NCBI GenBank assembly: GCA_947626555.1
Contig: CANQSP010000013.1
Coordinates: 1-33,925 of the forward strand
Reading direction: 5' to 3'
From: an uncultured Clostridia bacterium
Lineage (GTDB): Bacteria > Bacillota > Clostridia > TANB77 > CAG-508
DNA: 33,925 nucleotides
How positions within the stretch are numbered: the stretch's first letter is position 1; every line of letters starts with the position of its first letter. Below are positions 25,413-33,536 of this stretch, piece by piece. The notes under the pieces are model-generated. The model ran no database searches. It had not been told where the DNA came from and saw nothing but the letters and a program-made list of their open reading frames with translations. The translations under genes were made by a program, and so were the position numbers.

Positions 25413-28349
25413 ATGGATGATGAACAAATAGAACAAGGTGCCGATAATATTCAGGACAATGGAATAGAAAATAAAATTGCAAGTGGTGCTGAGCAAGTAG
25501 GAACAAAGGTTGCAGATAAAGCTGTAGATACTGCTAAAGAGGCGGGAAAAAAAGTTGCAGAAGAAGCTACTAAAGCTGCTGGTAAAGTAGCTAAAGAGGC
25601 AGGCAAAAAAGCAGCTATGGCAGCTACACATGCAGTGGTACATGGAGTAGCAGCATTAATAGCAGCAATAGGACCATATTTAATACCAATAATAGGAGCA
25701 GCTGCAATATTATTTTTAGCAATATCCGCTTTAGGTACAATAATTGAAATACCAGCACAAATAGGAGATGCATTTTCGTCAGTAGCAAGCAGTATAACAG
25801 ATATGGCTACATTTGATGCAAGTACAGGAAAATATACAATATCAGACGAAAAATTAGATGAATTAATAAATAATTTAAAAAATGAGGGTATTAACTTAGA
25901 AGACTATGACTTAACAAAAAGTGATTTGAAAACATTTCTTGAAGCAAGCCTAGTTGCACAAACTATAGATGGACTTTCAGTTGGAGATACTAATGGTGCA
26001 GTTAAATTATATATTACAGATCCAAATAATGAAACAGAAAGTTTAGGTGCAGTACCATTAACATATATTTCATATTCAGAGTTTGAAAGTGAATTAGCTA
26101 GTGCAAATAATTCAGGTTCACCAACAGCATCTATACAAAATTGCTATACTATAGATTCTTCTAATAATATATTAGTAGCTACAAAAACAGAAAGATCTAC
26201 AAGTGAAGATGGAGAACAAGTAAGTAGTAGTGTTTCATATTCATCTAAATCAATAGCTTATGAACCTTTAGTATCACAATATAATATACCATTTATGTTG
26301 TTTATAGATATGTATATGGTTTCAAATAATAAAGATTATGTTTTAGAGTTAGCAAGGCAAGTAAAAGAAAGTCAAATAATAATAACTATTCAAAAATCTG
26401 TAACAGAAACTACTAGCACTTATACAGATGAAAGAGTTGTTGAGGTTTCAAGAGCTTTAGAAAGTACATCAGGTTTTGAAGGTTCTTCAGTATCAGGAAT
26501 TTCTGATAATTTAGAGATATTAGAAAATTCAGAAAATCAAAATATTACAGTGGTAGCATCACAGAATATGAGAAAACAATTAGCATCTAATGTAAATAGT
26601 ATTTCACAAAATTTTAGTATAAGACCAGTATCTCAAGTAACTAGTAGAAGTATACGACTTGCAGCTGTTGTTAGACCTCAAGACATTGATGGAGGAGGTC
26701 CGGGTACTTCAGGAGGAACAACTGGTTCAGGTACTGGAGGAAGTTCAAGCTCTTCAGGTAGTGGAACTACAGGTCCAGGAAATGGAGGAGGTTCAACTTC
26801 TTCTGGAGGAGGATCTGCAACTTCAGGTAGTGGAGGTAGTTCAAGTGAATCTACTGGAGAGTCAACAGATTCAGGTAGTGGAAGCGAAGAAAGTACAGAA
26901 CCTGATACTACAGTAGTTGAGGTAACTGTTACAGAACATAGTATTAATGATAGTTTAACACCAGTTGTGACTAAAGTAGATAATTTCTTGTATACTAAAG
27001 AAATGGTATATACAAACAAAAAAGAAACAACTACTTCAACTTCAGGAGAAACACAAATAACAACAACTAAAAATACCTATTCACCAGGAATAGATAAAGA
27101 GGTAAAGGTAAAAGTACAAGAATTTGTAAATACAGCTAGGTCAACAAATTATAAAGATGGTGAAGCATATAATAGTTTAATTACAGGTGCAGATTTATTA
27201 TTTGAGCTTTTAGAAAGAGACATTAACAATGAAATAATAGACCAGACTTTAAAATATATTTTTTATAGTACAACTGGTACTAGCTATGGAGTTACACACT
27301 TAAATGAAAGTTTGTTTAAATCAACAGGTGGTTTTAGTAGTTTTGATCTATCTAATGGTGCAATAGGTTATTCTAGTGTGCAAATGACAAATCAAGACTT
27401 AGAAAATTTGTATTTAATTACTGCAGCAGAAAGAGGAGATGGAAATCAAGAACAACAACAATATATTGCAAGTGTAGTTTTAAACCGTGCTTTATGCAAA
27501 GGAATCAGTGTAACAGCGGTTATAGAAGAACATAGTGGTAGCACATATCAATTTTCTCCAGCTAAAGATAATTATTATAAGAGTGATGCTAACAGGGCAA
27601 ATGTCACTAGTACAACGAAAGCAGCTGTGGATTATGTTATTGAGCATGGAGATACAACAGGGGGGGCAACATATTTTTGCACTCCTAAAGCAGCTCATGA
27701 TAATGATTGGTATCGAAGAAGTATAGCCGACGGAACATTGATATTCTTGTTTAATGATGAAAATTGGTGTCTTCCTCCTGATGGAAATGGAACAGTTAAT
27801 GATAGAGAATATAGTAGTACTAGTAATTTTTATGCATTTCCTCCTGACCAAGAAAAATTAAATAGATATAGACAGAGTGGAAGTAGTGCAATTCTTGATG
27901 TAGCAGCTAGATTATTTAAAGTAGTTGCAACTAGTGGAAAATTTTCAGGTTATGGATCATGTAGAGTCCCTTGTAATGGACCAAATATTGATTGTAGCTC
28001 TTTTGTATCATGGGTTTTATATGAGTGCGGATATGAAGAGTTTAAAGGAGACCAACATCGTTCATATTATTTTGCAGGTCAAAGCGTAAAAAATGATCAT
28101 CCTGACTGGGAAGTAATACCAATAGCAAGAGGAGAAGATATAACAGGAAAAGTTCAACCAGGAGATATAATTGCAAGATATGACCAATCTTCAGGTAAGG
28201 GGCATGTATCAATTGTTGCTTATATGCAAAATGGTAGAATGTATGCATATGATTGTGGTTCTACTGCTTGGAAGGATACACAAGGAGAGGCTTTGGATAA
28301 AACATATTTCTTAAAAGATCCTGCAACTAGTACACATATAGCACGGTAG
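25413..28349 (+). CDS. T4SS wall hydrolase (SleB + NlpC/P60), frame 1 of a +1-frameshifted gene
   Basis: 978 residues if unshifted. Order: Ala/Lys-rich amphipathic helix (~25-70), a hydrophobic hairpin (75-111), an extracytoplasmic beta/coil region, a Gly/Ser-rich linker (~426-496), a SleB/Hydrolase_2 domain (~660-790, with Glu673 in TAAERGDGN) and an NlpC/P60 domain (~830-975) with Cys861 (IDCSSFV) and His931 (GHVSIVAY). It ends with CGG-TAG at 28344-28349. Skipping the C gives IA-GRPGNIIRIK, the normal end of an NlpC/P60 domain, and runs into an amidase, for a total of 1207 residues. It would open peptidoglycan for the secretion apparatus (VirB1 role). ATG 25413 with AGAGGTGA is preferred to ATG 25386. 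Confidence 0.85.
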   Translation: MDDEQIEQGADNIQDNGIENKIASGAEQVGTKVADKAVDTAKEAGKKVAEEATKAAGKVAKEAGKKAAMAATHAVVHGVAALIAAIGPYLIPIIGAAAILFLAISALGTIIEIPAQIGDAFSSVASSITDMATFDASTGKYTISDEKLDELINNLKNEGINLEDYDLTKSDLKTFLEASLVAQTIDGLSVGDTNGAVKLYITDPNNETESLGAVPLTYISYSEFESELASANNSGSPTASIQNCYTIDSSNNILVATKTERSTSEDGEQVSSSVSYSSKSIAYEPLVSQYNIPFMLFIDMYMVSNNKDYVLELARQVKESQIIITIQKSVTETTSTYTDERVVEVSRALESTSGFEGSSVSGISDNLEILENSENQNITVVASQNMRKQLASNVNSISQNFSIRPVSQVTSRSIRLAAVVRPQDIDGGGPGTSGGTTGSGTGGSSSSSGSGTTGPGNGGGSTSSGGGSATSGSGGSSSESTGESTDSGSGSEESTEPDTTVVEVTVTEHSINDSLTPVVTKVDNFLYTKEMVYTNKKETTTSTSGETQITTTKNTYSPGIDKEVKVKVQEFVNTARSTNYKDGEAYNSLITGADLLFELLERDINNEIIDQTLKYIFYSTTGTSYGVTHLNESLFKSTGGFSSFDLSNGAIGYSSVQMTNQDLENLYLITAAERGDGNQEQQQYIASVVLNRALCKGISVTAVIEEHSGSTYQFSPAKDNYYKSDANRANVTSTTKAAVDYVIEHGDTTGGATYFCTPKAAHDNDWYRRSIADGTLIFLFNDENWCLPPDGNGTVNDREYSSTSNFYAFPPDQEKLNRYRQSGSSAILDVAARLFKVVATSGKFSGYGSCRVPCNGPNIDCSSFVSWVLYECGYEEFKGDQHRSYYFAGQSVKNDHPDWEVIPIARGEDITGKVQPGDIIARYDQSSGKGHVSIVAYMQNGRMYAYDCGSTAWKDTQGEALDKTYFLKDPATSTHIAR
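28344..28347 (+). other. +1 frameshift site 2 (GCA-C-GGT)
   Basis: Zero-frame CGG is followed directly by TAG. Omitting the C at 28344 turns CGGTAG into GGT-AGA and joins the NlpC/P60 domain to the amidase frame without a stop. Confidence 0.78.
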
Positions 28350-29037
28350 ACCAGGAAATATTATAAGAATAAAATCGAAAACATCTGGTGGTAATGCAAT
28401 ATTGAATCCTAATGGGCAATATTTAGTAGTAATAGATGCAGGTCATGGAGAGAGACCACAAGGAGCAACTACAGTAGATGGATATTACCAAGTAAATGGA
28501 AAAAGATATTATACTTCTGGAACTGCAGGCACATATGGTGGAAGGACATATAATGAATATGAATGTAATAAACAAGTTGCAGATAGAGTAGCTCAAATAT
28601 TGGCACAAAATAGCAAAATAAGTGTTATGAGGGTAGGTTATACAGATGATACCCCAACAGTGCCAAATTCAGATAGGGTGCCAATGGCTAAAGAAGCTGG
28701 TGCAAGTTTATATGTGTCAGTACACTTTAATAGTGTTGATAATTCAAGTACAAACGGAACATGGACATTTATTACAAGAGGAGACGAAGGCTCACGTGAA
28801 TTTGCAGAAATTTTATCAGAATCAATATCATCCTCTTTAGGAACTGTTAACAGAGGGGTTAGTGCTAATAGTACTTGGGCAATTATAAAGAGTTCTAGTG
28901 ATACAGGATTCCCAGGAGTAATAGCAGAGGGATTATTTATGAGTAACCAAAGTGATATGGAAAAATTGGTAAATGGTGGCATTGAAAAATATGCACAAGG
29001 AATTGCAAATGGAGTTTTGAGGTATTTAGGATTATAG
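28345..29037 (+). CDS. N-acetylmuramoyl-L-alanine amidase domain, frame after the +1 shift
   Basis: 230 residues from GGT at 28345; the first ATG-like start (28402) is really the TTG-preceded AATCCT region and has no ribosome site. After the linker GRPGNIIRIKSKTSGGNA, an Amidase_3 domain is complete: zinc ligands in VVIDAGHGE (His1011 of the fused protein), NEYECNKQVADRVA (Glu) and LYVSVHFNS (His), and the catalytic Glu in PGVIAEGLFMSN. It cleaves the lactyl-alanine amide bond of peptidoglycan. It has no signal peptide of its own, so it only makes sense as the C-terminal domain of the upstream protein. Confidence 0.82.
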   Translation, partial: GRPGNIIRIKSKTSGGNAILNPNGQYLVVIDAGHGERPQGATTVDGYYQVNGKRYYTSGTAGTYGGRTYNEYECNKQVADRVAQILAQNSKISVMRVGYTDDTPTVPNSDRVPMAKEAGASLYVSVHFNSVDNSSTNGTWTFITRGDEGSREFAEILSESISSSLGTVNRGVSANSTWAIIKSSSDTGFPGVIAEGLFMSNQSDMEKLVNGGIEKYAQGIANGVLRYLGL

Positions 29038-29066
29038 GATTGTTATGAAAGGTAAGGTATTATATT

Positions 29067-30371
29067 ATGAAAAATAATATTCTAAAAGTATTGATGATAG
29101 GTATTACATTAATAATTATAATTATTCTAATAGTATTAATAGTTATATTAAATAATGATATTCAAAATTCTACAAATTATGAAGGCGGAGATGAAATTAT
29201 ATCATTAGATAGTAAAGTAGAAAGAGTTGATAATAATACTATATTTTACACAATACAATCATGTATAAACAAGTATTTAAGCTATTGCAATGTAGAAGAA
29301 TTACCGATAGATGGTTCATATCTTGATGAAGCGATTGATGGTGATGATGTGTTAGAATATGCATATAGCCTATTGGATAAAAAATATATAGATGAAAAAA
29401 ACATTACAATAGAAAATATAAAAGAACATATAGAAACGTATAATGAAGAAACTATATTTAAGGCTAGAGCAATGAATTTGCTAACTGGAAAATATATTAA
29501 AATGTATGGAGTATATGGAAATATTCTTGATTCAAATAACAAGATATTAAAAGATGCATGTTTTATTGTAAATATAGATGAATTAAATAATAGTTTTTCA
29601 ATATGTCCTTTAGAAAAGTATAGTTCAGTAGATGAAATACCAATGCAAATGTCTGAAGATAGAATTGAAAGAAACGATAATAATACTTATCAATTTATTA
29701 GACCAACAACAGTAGAATTGTTACAAGATTACTTAGAATATTATAAAATACTACTAAATAATAATATTGAAAATTCGTACGAATTATTGGATAAAACATA
29801 TAGAACAGTAAAATTTCCTACTATAGAAGATTATAAAAATTATATTAATATGCACAATTCTGAAATACAAATAGCTTCAATAGCAAGATATTCGCAAACA
29901 GAAAATAATGAATACACACAATATGTATGTGTTACGTCAGATGGCAAGTATTATGTAATTAATGAAAAAGGAACAATGGACTATAATATAATGTTAGATT
30001 ATTATACAGTTGATGCGGAGGAATTTAAAACAAAATATAAAGAAAGTTCATTAGAAGAAAAAATTATGATGAATATAGACAAAATAACACAAGGATTAAA
30101 TAATCAAGATTATAAGTATGTATACAGTAAATTGGCAGATAGTTTTAAGTCAAACTATTTTCAAACAGAAGAAAGTTTTGAGCAATATATGAGTAATAGT
30201 TTTTATAAAAACAATAATATAGAAATTAAAAATGTCGAAAATCAAAATGATAACTATATATTTACAGTGGAAATAACAAATGCAAATGATTCTTCTGCAA
30301 GCCATATAGAAAAGACAATAGTAGTTCAGTTAAAGGGTGATATGGACTTTGTATTTTCATTTAGTGTATAA
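29067..30371 (+). CDS. Membrane-anchored protein with NTF2-like repeats
   Basis: 434 residues. One membrane helix (7-28), then three extracytoplasmic segments. Two of these, YELLDKTYRTVKFPTIEDYKNYI (~232-255) and YKYVYSKLADSFKSNYFQTEESFEQYM (~346-372), share the helix pattern AYDLLSDDCKDALFRTEEEFV of the protein at 24413, suggesting repeated NTF2/VirB8-like domains. No catalytic residues are evident. It is probably a structural subunit of the outer part of the secretion complex. Ribosome site weak (AAAGGTAAGG ~10 bases too far upstream). Function inferred from position and fold resemblance. Confidence 0.55.
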   Translation: MKNNILKVLMIGITLIIIIILIVLIVILNNDIQNSTNYEGGDEIISLDSKVERVDNNTIFYTIQSCINKYLSYCNVEELPIDGSYLDEAIDGDDVLEYAYSLLDKKYIDEKNITIENIKEHIETYNEETIFKARAMNLLTGKYIKMYGVYGNILDSNNKILKDACFIVNIDELNNSFSICPLEKYSSVDEIPMQMSEDRIERNDNNTYQFIRPTTVELLQDYLEYYKILLNNNIENSYELLDKTYRTVKFPTIEDYKNYINMHNSEIQIASIARYSQTENNEYTQYVCVTSDGKYYVINEKGTMDYNIMLDYYTVDAEEFKTKYKESSLEEKIMMNIDKITQGLNNQDYKYVYSKLADSFKSNYFQTEESFEQYMSNSFYKNNNIEIKNVENQNDNYIFTVEITNANDSSASHIEKTIVVQLKGDMDFVFSFSV

Positions 30372-30429
30372 AAAGGAATAAATATGATAAAATCATAAAT
30401 AAAATATGAAATAATAAGGGGAAAACAAT

Positions 30430-31842
30430 ATGGAAGAAAATGATAATATTTTAAAGAAAAAAGAAGTAATAGCAAATTTGAATATTGAGTTATCCAAAAA
30501 CTTACCACAAAATGAAAGAATACTACAAATTGAGTATTATGAAAATATGCAACTGCTTTCAGAGAGTATGGCTGAATATGGTTTTGAAGAAGATATTTGC
30601 ACAGTAACACGAGAGAGAATAAATGATAAAGGAGAAAGCGAAGTTACATATGAGCTATATGATAGTAATAATAACAACATAGGAAAAGTTGTAAAGGGAA
30701 AAGTGCATTTTAACCGTGAATATTTAGAATCAATTAAAGAAATATGTAAAGATAATAGCTCTTTATATGATGAATTGGTAGAATTAGATGGAAAAATAGA
30801 TTATAAAGAATTGTTAGAAAAGAATAAAGATAAAAGTTTAGTTATGACAGAAAAAGAAATTGACGAATACATAAGAGATGAAAGGACTAAGGAACAACAA
30901 AGAGAAGAAAATAGTGAAAATAGAGAAATAAACGAAGAAGAGCAAGAAAAGCAAAAAGAAGAAAATCAGGAAGAAAAGGAACAGCTAGAAAAGGAGCAAG
31001 AACCAGAAGGTAAAGGAAATAAGAGTTCATTAACTGAAAGAATTGCAGAAGAAAAAGGAATCCCATCACATAGTGTAGTATTTGTAAAAGAAAACAGTAG
31101 CTTATATAAAGACCATCCTGAATTAGAAAGAAATATGTATTTTTATAGGGATAAAGATGGAGTAGTAAAAGCAGAATACATAGATAAGAATGGAAAGCCT
31201 CAACCATCTAAATATATAAATGATAGTAAAACACTTTCTAGACAAGTCGTGAGTATAGGAAAAGATGGTAGTGAAGTTGAAAGAGAAGTACCTTATCAGT
31301 TTATGACATCTTCAATAGGGCAAAAGGGAGCAATAAAAGAAGTTGGTTTTTCTGTTAATATAAATATGGGATACTTAGAAATAGAAGAAGCAAGACTTGG
31401 TACAAATGGAAAATGGACAAGTCATGAAGTAGAAATGCAAGGAAGGGACTATAATTCGAGTGAAGTAAGAGAGCAGACAGAATTAATACATGGTTCTAAA
31501 AATCCAAATAGAATATCAAATGCTTATGAAAGAGTTGAAGATACAGGTTTTGAGGAAAATGGAATTCAACTAGATGAATTAAGTCTTAGAAGAAATGTAG
31601 AAAAATTTATAGATGAAGGATATCAAAGACCAGAAGCAATTGATATAGTTAATTATATGATTGGAGAAGAAGCTTTAACAGAAGAGCAAGCTAAAGAAAG
31701 AGTAAATGATGAAATTAAGCAAAGAGGGCAAGAAGATAGACAAAATGAAAGTCAACAACAAGAAAGTTCTAGAGAAGATGATGAAGAAGAGCAAAGAACA
31801 ATGGGCGGAGATGCATGGGACAGATTAATGAACAGAAGATAA
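30430..31842 (+). CDS. Acidic coiled-coil protein of the T4SS-like locus, unknown function
   Basis: 470 residues, no signal peptide or membrane helix, so cytoplasmic unless exported by the apparatus. Residues ~150-195 are almost only Glu, Lys, Gln and Asn (low-complexity helix). A central ~200-residue folded part includes SHSVVFVKENSSLYKDHPELERNMYFYRDKDG. The C-terminus has a UBA-like helical segment (EKFIDEGYQRPEAIDIVNYMIGEEALTEEQAKERV) and ends with a charged tail. I do not recognise the family. As the last gene of the locus, and soluble, it could be a secreted substrate, a chaperone or a recruitment factor in place of the missing coupling protein. AAGGGG ribosome site upstream. Confidence 0.75.
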   Translation: MEENDNILKKKEVIANLNIELSKNLPQNERILQIEYYENMQLLSESMAEYGFEEDICTVTRERINDKGESEVTYELYDSNNNNIGKVVKGKVHFNREYLESIKEICKDNSSLYDELVELDGKIDYKELLEKNKDKSLVMTEKEIDEYIRDERTKEQQREENSENREINEEEQEKQKEENQEEKEQLEKEQEPEGKGNKSSLTERIAEEKGIPSHSVVFVKENSSLYKDHPELERNMYFYRDKDGVVKAEYIDKNGKPQPSKYINDSKTLSRQVVSIGKDGSEVEREVPYQFMTSSIGQKGAIKEVGFSVNINMGYLEIEEARLGTNGKWTSHEVEMQGRDYNSSEVREQTELIHGSKNPNRISNAYERVEDTGFEENGIQLDELSLRRNVEKFIDEGYQRPEAIDIVNYMIGEEALTEEQAKERVNDEIKQRGQEDRQNESQQQESSREDDEEEQRTMGGDAWDRLMNRR

Positions 31843-31936
31843 AGCTAAAAAAATCTAATAATACCTTAATAATTTATAACATGATATAAAACATAATGAT
31901 ATAGTAATAATTAAATCTAATATAAACAGAATGTAA

Positions 31937-31978
31937 TAAAAATCACTTTTTATAATAAAATGTAAAAGGTGATTTTTT
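31937..31978 (+). terminator. Terminator-like hairpin that holds the DD-carboxypeptidase ribosome site
   Basis: AAAAATCAC-TTTTTA (31938-31952) pairs with TAAAAGGTGATTTTTT (31963-31978) with one mismatch or bulge and ends in a T-run directly before ATG 31979. The 3' arm includes AAAAGGTG, the only Shine-Dalgarno sequence for the next gene. It can act both as the terminator of the T4SS-like operon and as an RNA structure limiting translation. Confidence 0.65.
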
Positions 31979-33264
31979 ATGTGTAAAAAAATAGTAGTAA
32001 TACTACTTATTACTTTTTGTATTTTAAGTAGCATAAGCAAAATATATGCAGATGATGTAGATGAAGAATTTGAAGAGGTTGGTCTAGAAGAACTTATTGC
32101 AGAAACATCATCTAATAATATAAATACAGTAAATGAACCAAAGCTTAATTCTAGGTCAGCGGTAATATACGATAGAACTACTAAAAAGGTAATATGGGGA
32201 AAGAATGAAAATGAAAAAAGACCAATGGCATCTACTACTAAAATAATGACAGCTATTGTAGTTTTAGAAAATACAAGTTTATCTAATGTAGTTACAATAT
32301 CAAAAAAAGCAGCCAATACAGGAGGGTCAAGACTTAAGATAAATGAAGGTGATAAAATCACAGTAAATGATTTGTTATATGGGTTATTATTAAGATCTCG
32401 GAAATGATACTGCTGTTGCTTTAGCAGAGTACATTGGAGGGAGTGTAGATGGGTTTGCAAAGATGATGAATGAAAAAGCAAAAAGTTTACATTTAGAAAA
32501 TACTAATTTTGTAACTCCACATCGGATTAGACGATCCATCTCATTACACAACAGCATATGAACTTGCAAAGCTAACTGATTATGCACTTTTAAATGAAAA
32601 ATTCCGCCAAATAGTGAATACAAAAAACATAAATATAAGTGTAAATGGAATAACAAGAAATATATCGAATACAAATGAATTATTAGGTGAATTAAATGGA
32701 GTTAATGGGGTAAAAACAGGCTTCACTGGAGAAGCGGGTAGGTGCTTAGTAACTTCATGTACGAGAAATGGCAATCAAATAATTACAGTAGTATTAGGTG
32801 CAGATACCAAAAAGCAAAGGACCTCCGATAGTGTAAAATTAATAGAATATGCATTTAAAAATTATGAAAGAGTAAATATTGAAGAAATTGTAAAAAAAGA
32901 ATTCGAAAGTTGGAAACAAATTAATAGTAAACGCATATATATTAATAAAGCTAAAATAAATGAAAACTACAATTGTAATAATGGAATAGAATTAGAATTA
33001 ACTGAAATTCAAAATAAAATAATTCCTTTGAAACTTGGAGAAAAAGAAAAAATAAGAGTTCAGATAAATGCAATTTATGAATATGAGGCACCAGTGCAAA
33101 AAAATGCAAGAATAGGTACTCTAATTGTAAAATGTGGAGAAGAAATAATAGAAAATATAGAAATAGTAAATAAGTATGATATAAAAAAGAATGATATAAT
33201 AAGTTATATGCTGGAATTCATTAAACTATTAGGGACGGGGTTAAATAGTTTAGCACAAATTTAA
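31979..33264 (+). CDS. D-alanyl-D-alanine carboxypeptidase (S11, DacF-like) with two +1 frameshifts
   Basis: 427 residues if both shifts are read; frames 31979-32398, 32400-32522 and 32524-33264. Signal peptide 1-24 (ending IYA-D). The active-site triad is complete only in the joined protein: SxxK at Ser85-Lys88 (ASTTK), SxN at Ser140-Asn142 (RSGND, spanning shift 1) and KTG at 245-247 (GVKTGFTG). Shift 2 is in TPH-GLDD, also conserved in the family. Unshifted translation ends at 32407, before the SxN motif is finished. The C-terminal ~15 residues ([13 protein letters not shown]) are encoded by an inserted repeat arm. It trims peptidoglycan stem peptides outside the membrane. An ordinary annotation would call it a pseudogene; the identical shift sites argue otherwise. 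Confidence 0.85.
32399..32402 (+). other. +1 frameshift site 3 (TCT-C-GGA)
   Basis: Zero-frame CGG interrupts the catalytic SxN motif: TCT-CGG-AAA-TGA. Omitting the C at 32399 gives S-G-N-D, the expected sequence. Confidence 0.82.
32523..32526 (+). other. +1 frameshift site 4 (CAT-C-GGA)
   Basis: In the frame set by site 3, CGG follows CAT of TPH. Omitting the C at 32523 gives [12 protein letters not shown], the conserved family sequence. Without it a stop follows after twelve more codons. Confidence 0.82.
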
Positions 33265-33461
33265 TTTTTTAGTTAAACTAATAGGGACGGAGTTAAATAG
33301 TTTAACCCCCATTTTTATTTTAATTGAAAAACATAATTATTAGTGTTTGATAATATAACATTACTTGGTTAAACTATTTAACTCCGTCCCTATTAGTTTA
33401 ACGGTTATTTTATAAGTTACTGCTGTGCTAAACTATTTAACCCCGTCCCTAATAGTTTAAT
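33220..33461. repeat. Outer REPIN-like inverted repeat, copy 2
   Basis: Perfect 38-bp inverted arms, 33220-33257 and 33424-33461, enclosing a second pair. Their 31-base core is identical to copy 1 at 2006-2137 (GGGACGGGG type). The left arm covers the last codons and stop of the DD-carboxypeptidase. Confidence 0.85.
33272..33402. repeat. Inner REPIN-like inverted repeat, variant
   Basis: Perfect 36-bp inverted arms, 33272-33307 and 33367-33402, nested inside the outer pair. Both arms share the same two substitutions from the outer type (ACTAAT for ACTATT, GACGGAG for GACGGGG). The spacer is 59 AT-rich bases. Confidence 0.85.
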
Positions 33462-33479
33462 TAAAATGAGTAATATGTC

Positions 33480-33508
33480 TTGACTTTTTAGTTGAATTTT
33501 GTTATTAT
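33480..33508 (+). promoter_or_regulatory. Promoter of the tRNA genes
   Basis: TTGACT (33480-33485) and TATTAT (33503-33508), spacing 17, 28 bases upstream of tRNA-Gly. Confidence 0.65.
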
Positions 33509-33536
33509 ATTAATGCGTTCATAAATAAGTATTAAT

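Noticed and set aside
26659..27019. Open frames on both strands across the Gly/Ser-rich linker
   Set aside because: They arise from GGA/TCA-rich repetitive codons of the wall hydrolase linker and have no ribosome site.
14971..31842. Integrative conjugative element
   Set aside because: No integrase, relaxase, coupling protein, origin of transfer or flanking direct repeats could be found in the window.
31855..32481. 208-residue minus-strand frame opposite the DD-carboxypeptidase
   Set aside because: Ser/Phe/Leu-rich shadow of the plus-strand gene with no recognisable domain or ribosome site.
23371..32526. CGG reassigned to another amino acid or to stop
   Set aside because: Reassignment alone would not move the reading frame; at each site the conserved protein continues only in +1.
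23371..33264. Three broken genes as ordinary pseudogenes or random assembly indels
   Set aside because: All four breaks are a C before GG in a zero-frame CGG, and the proteins are otherwise intact with catalytic residues. Random decay or error should give varied indels. Not fully excluded without reads.
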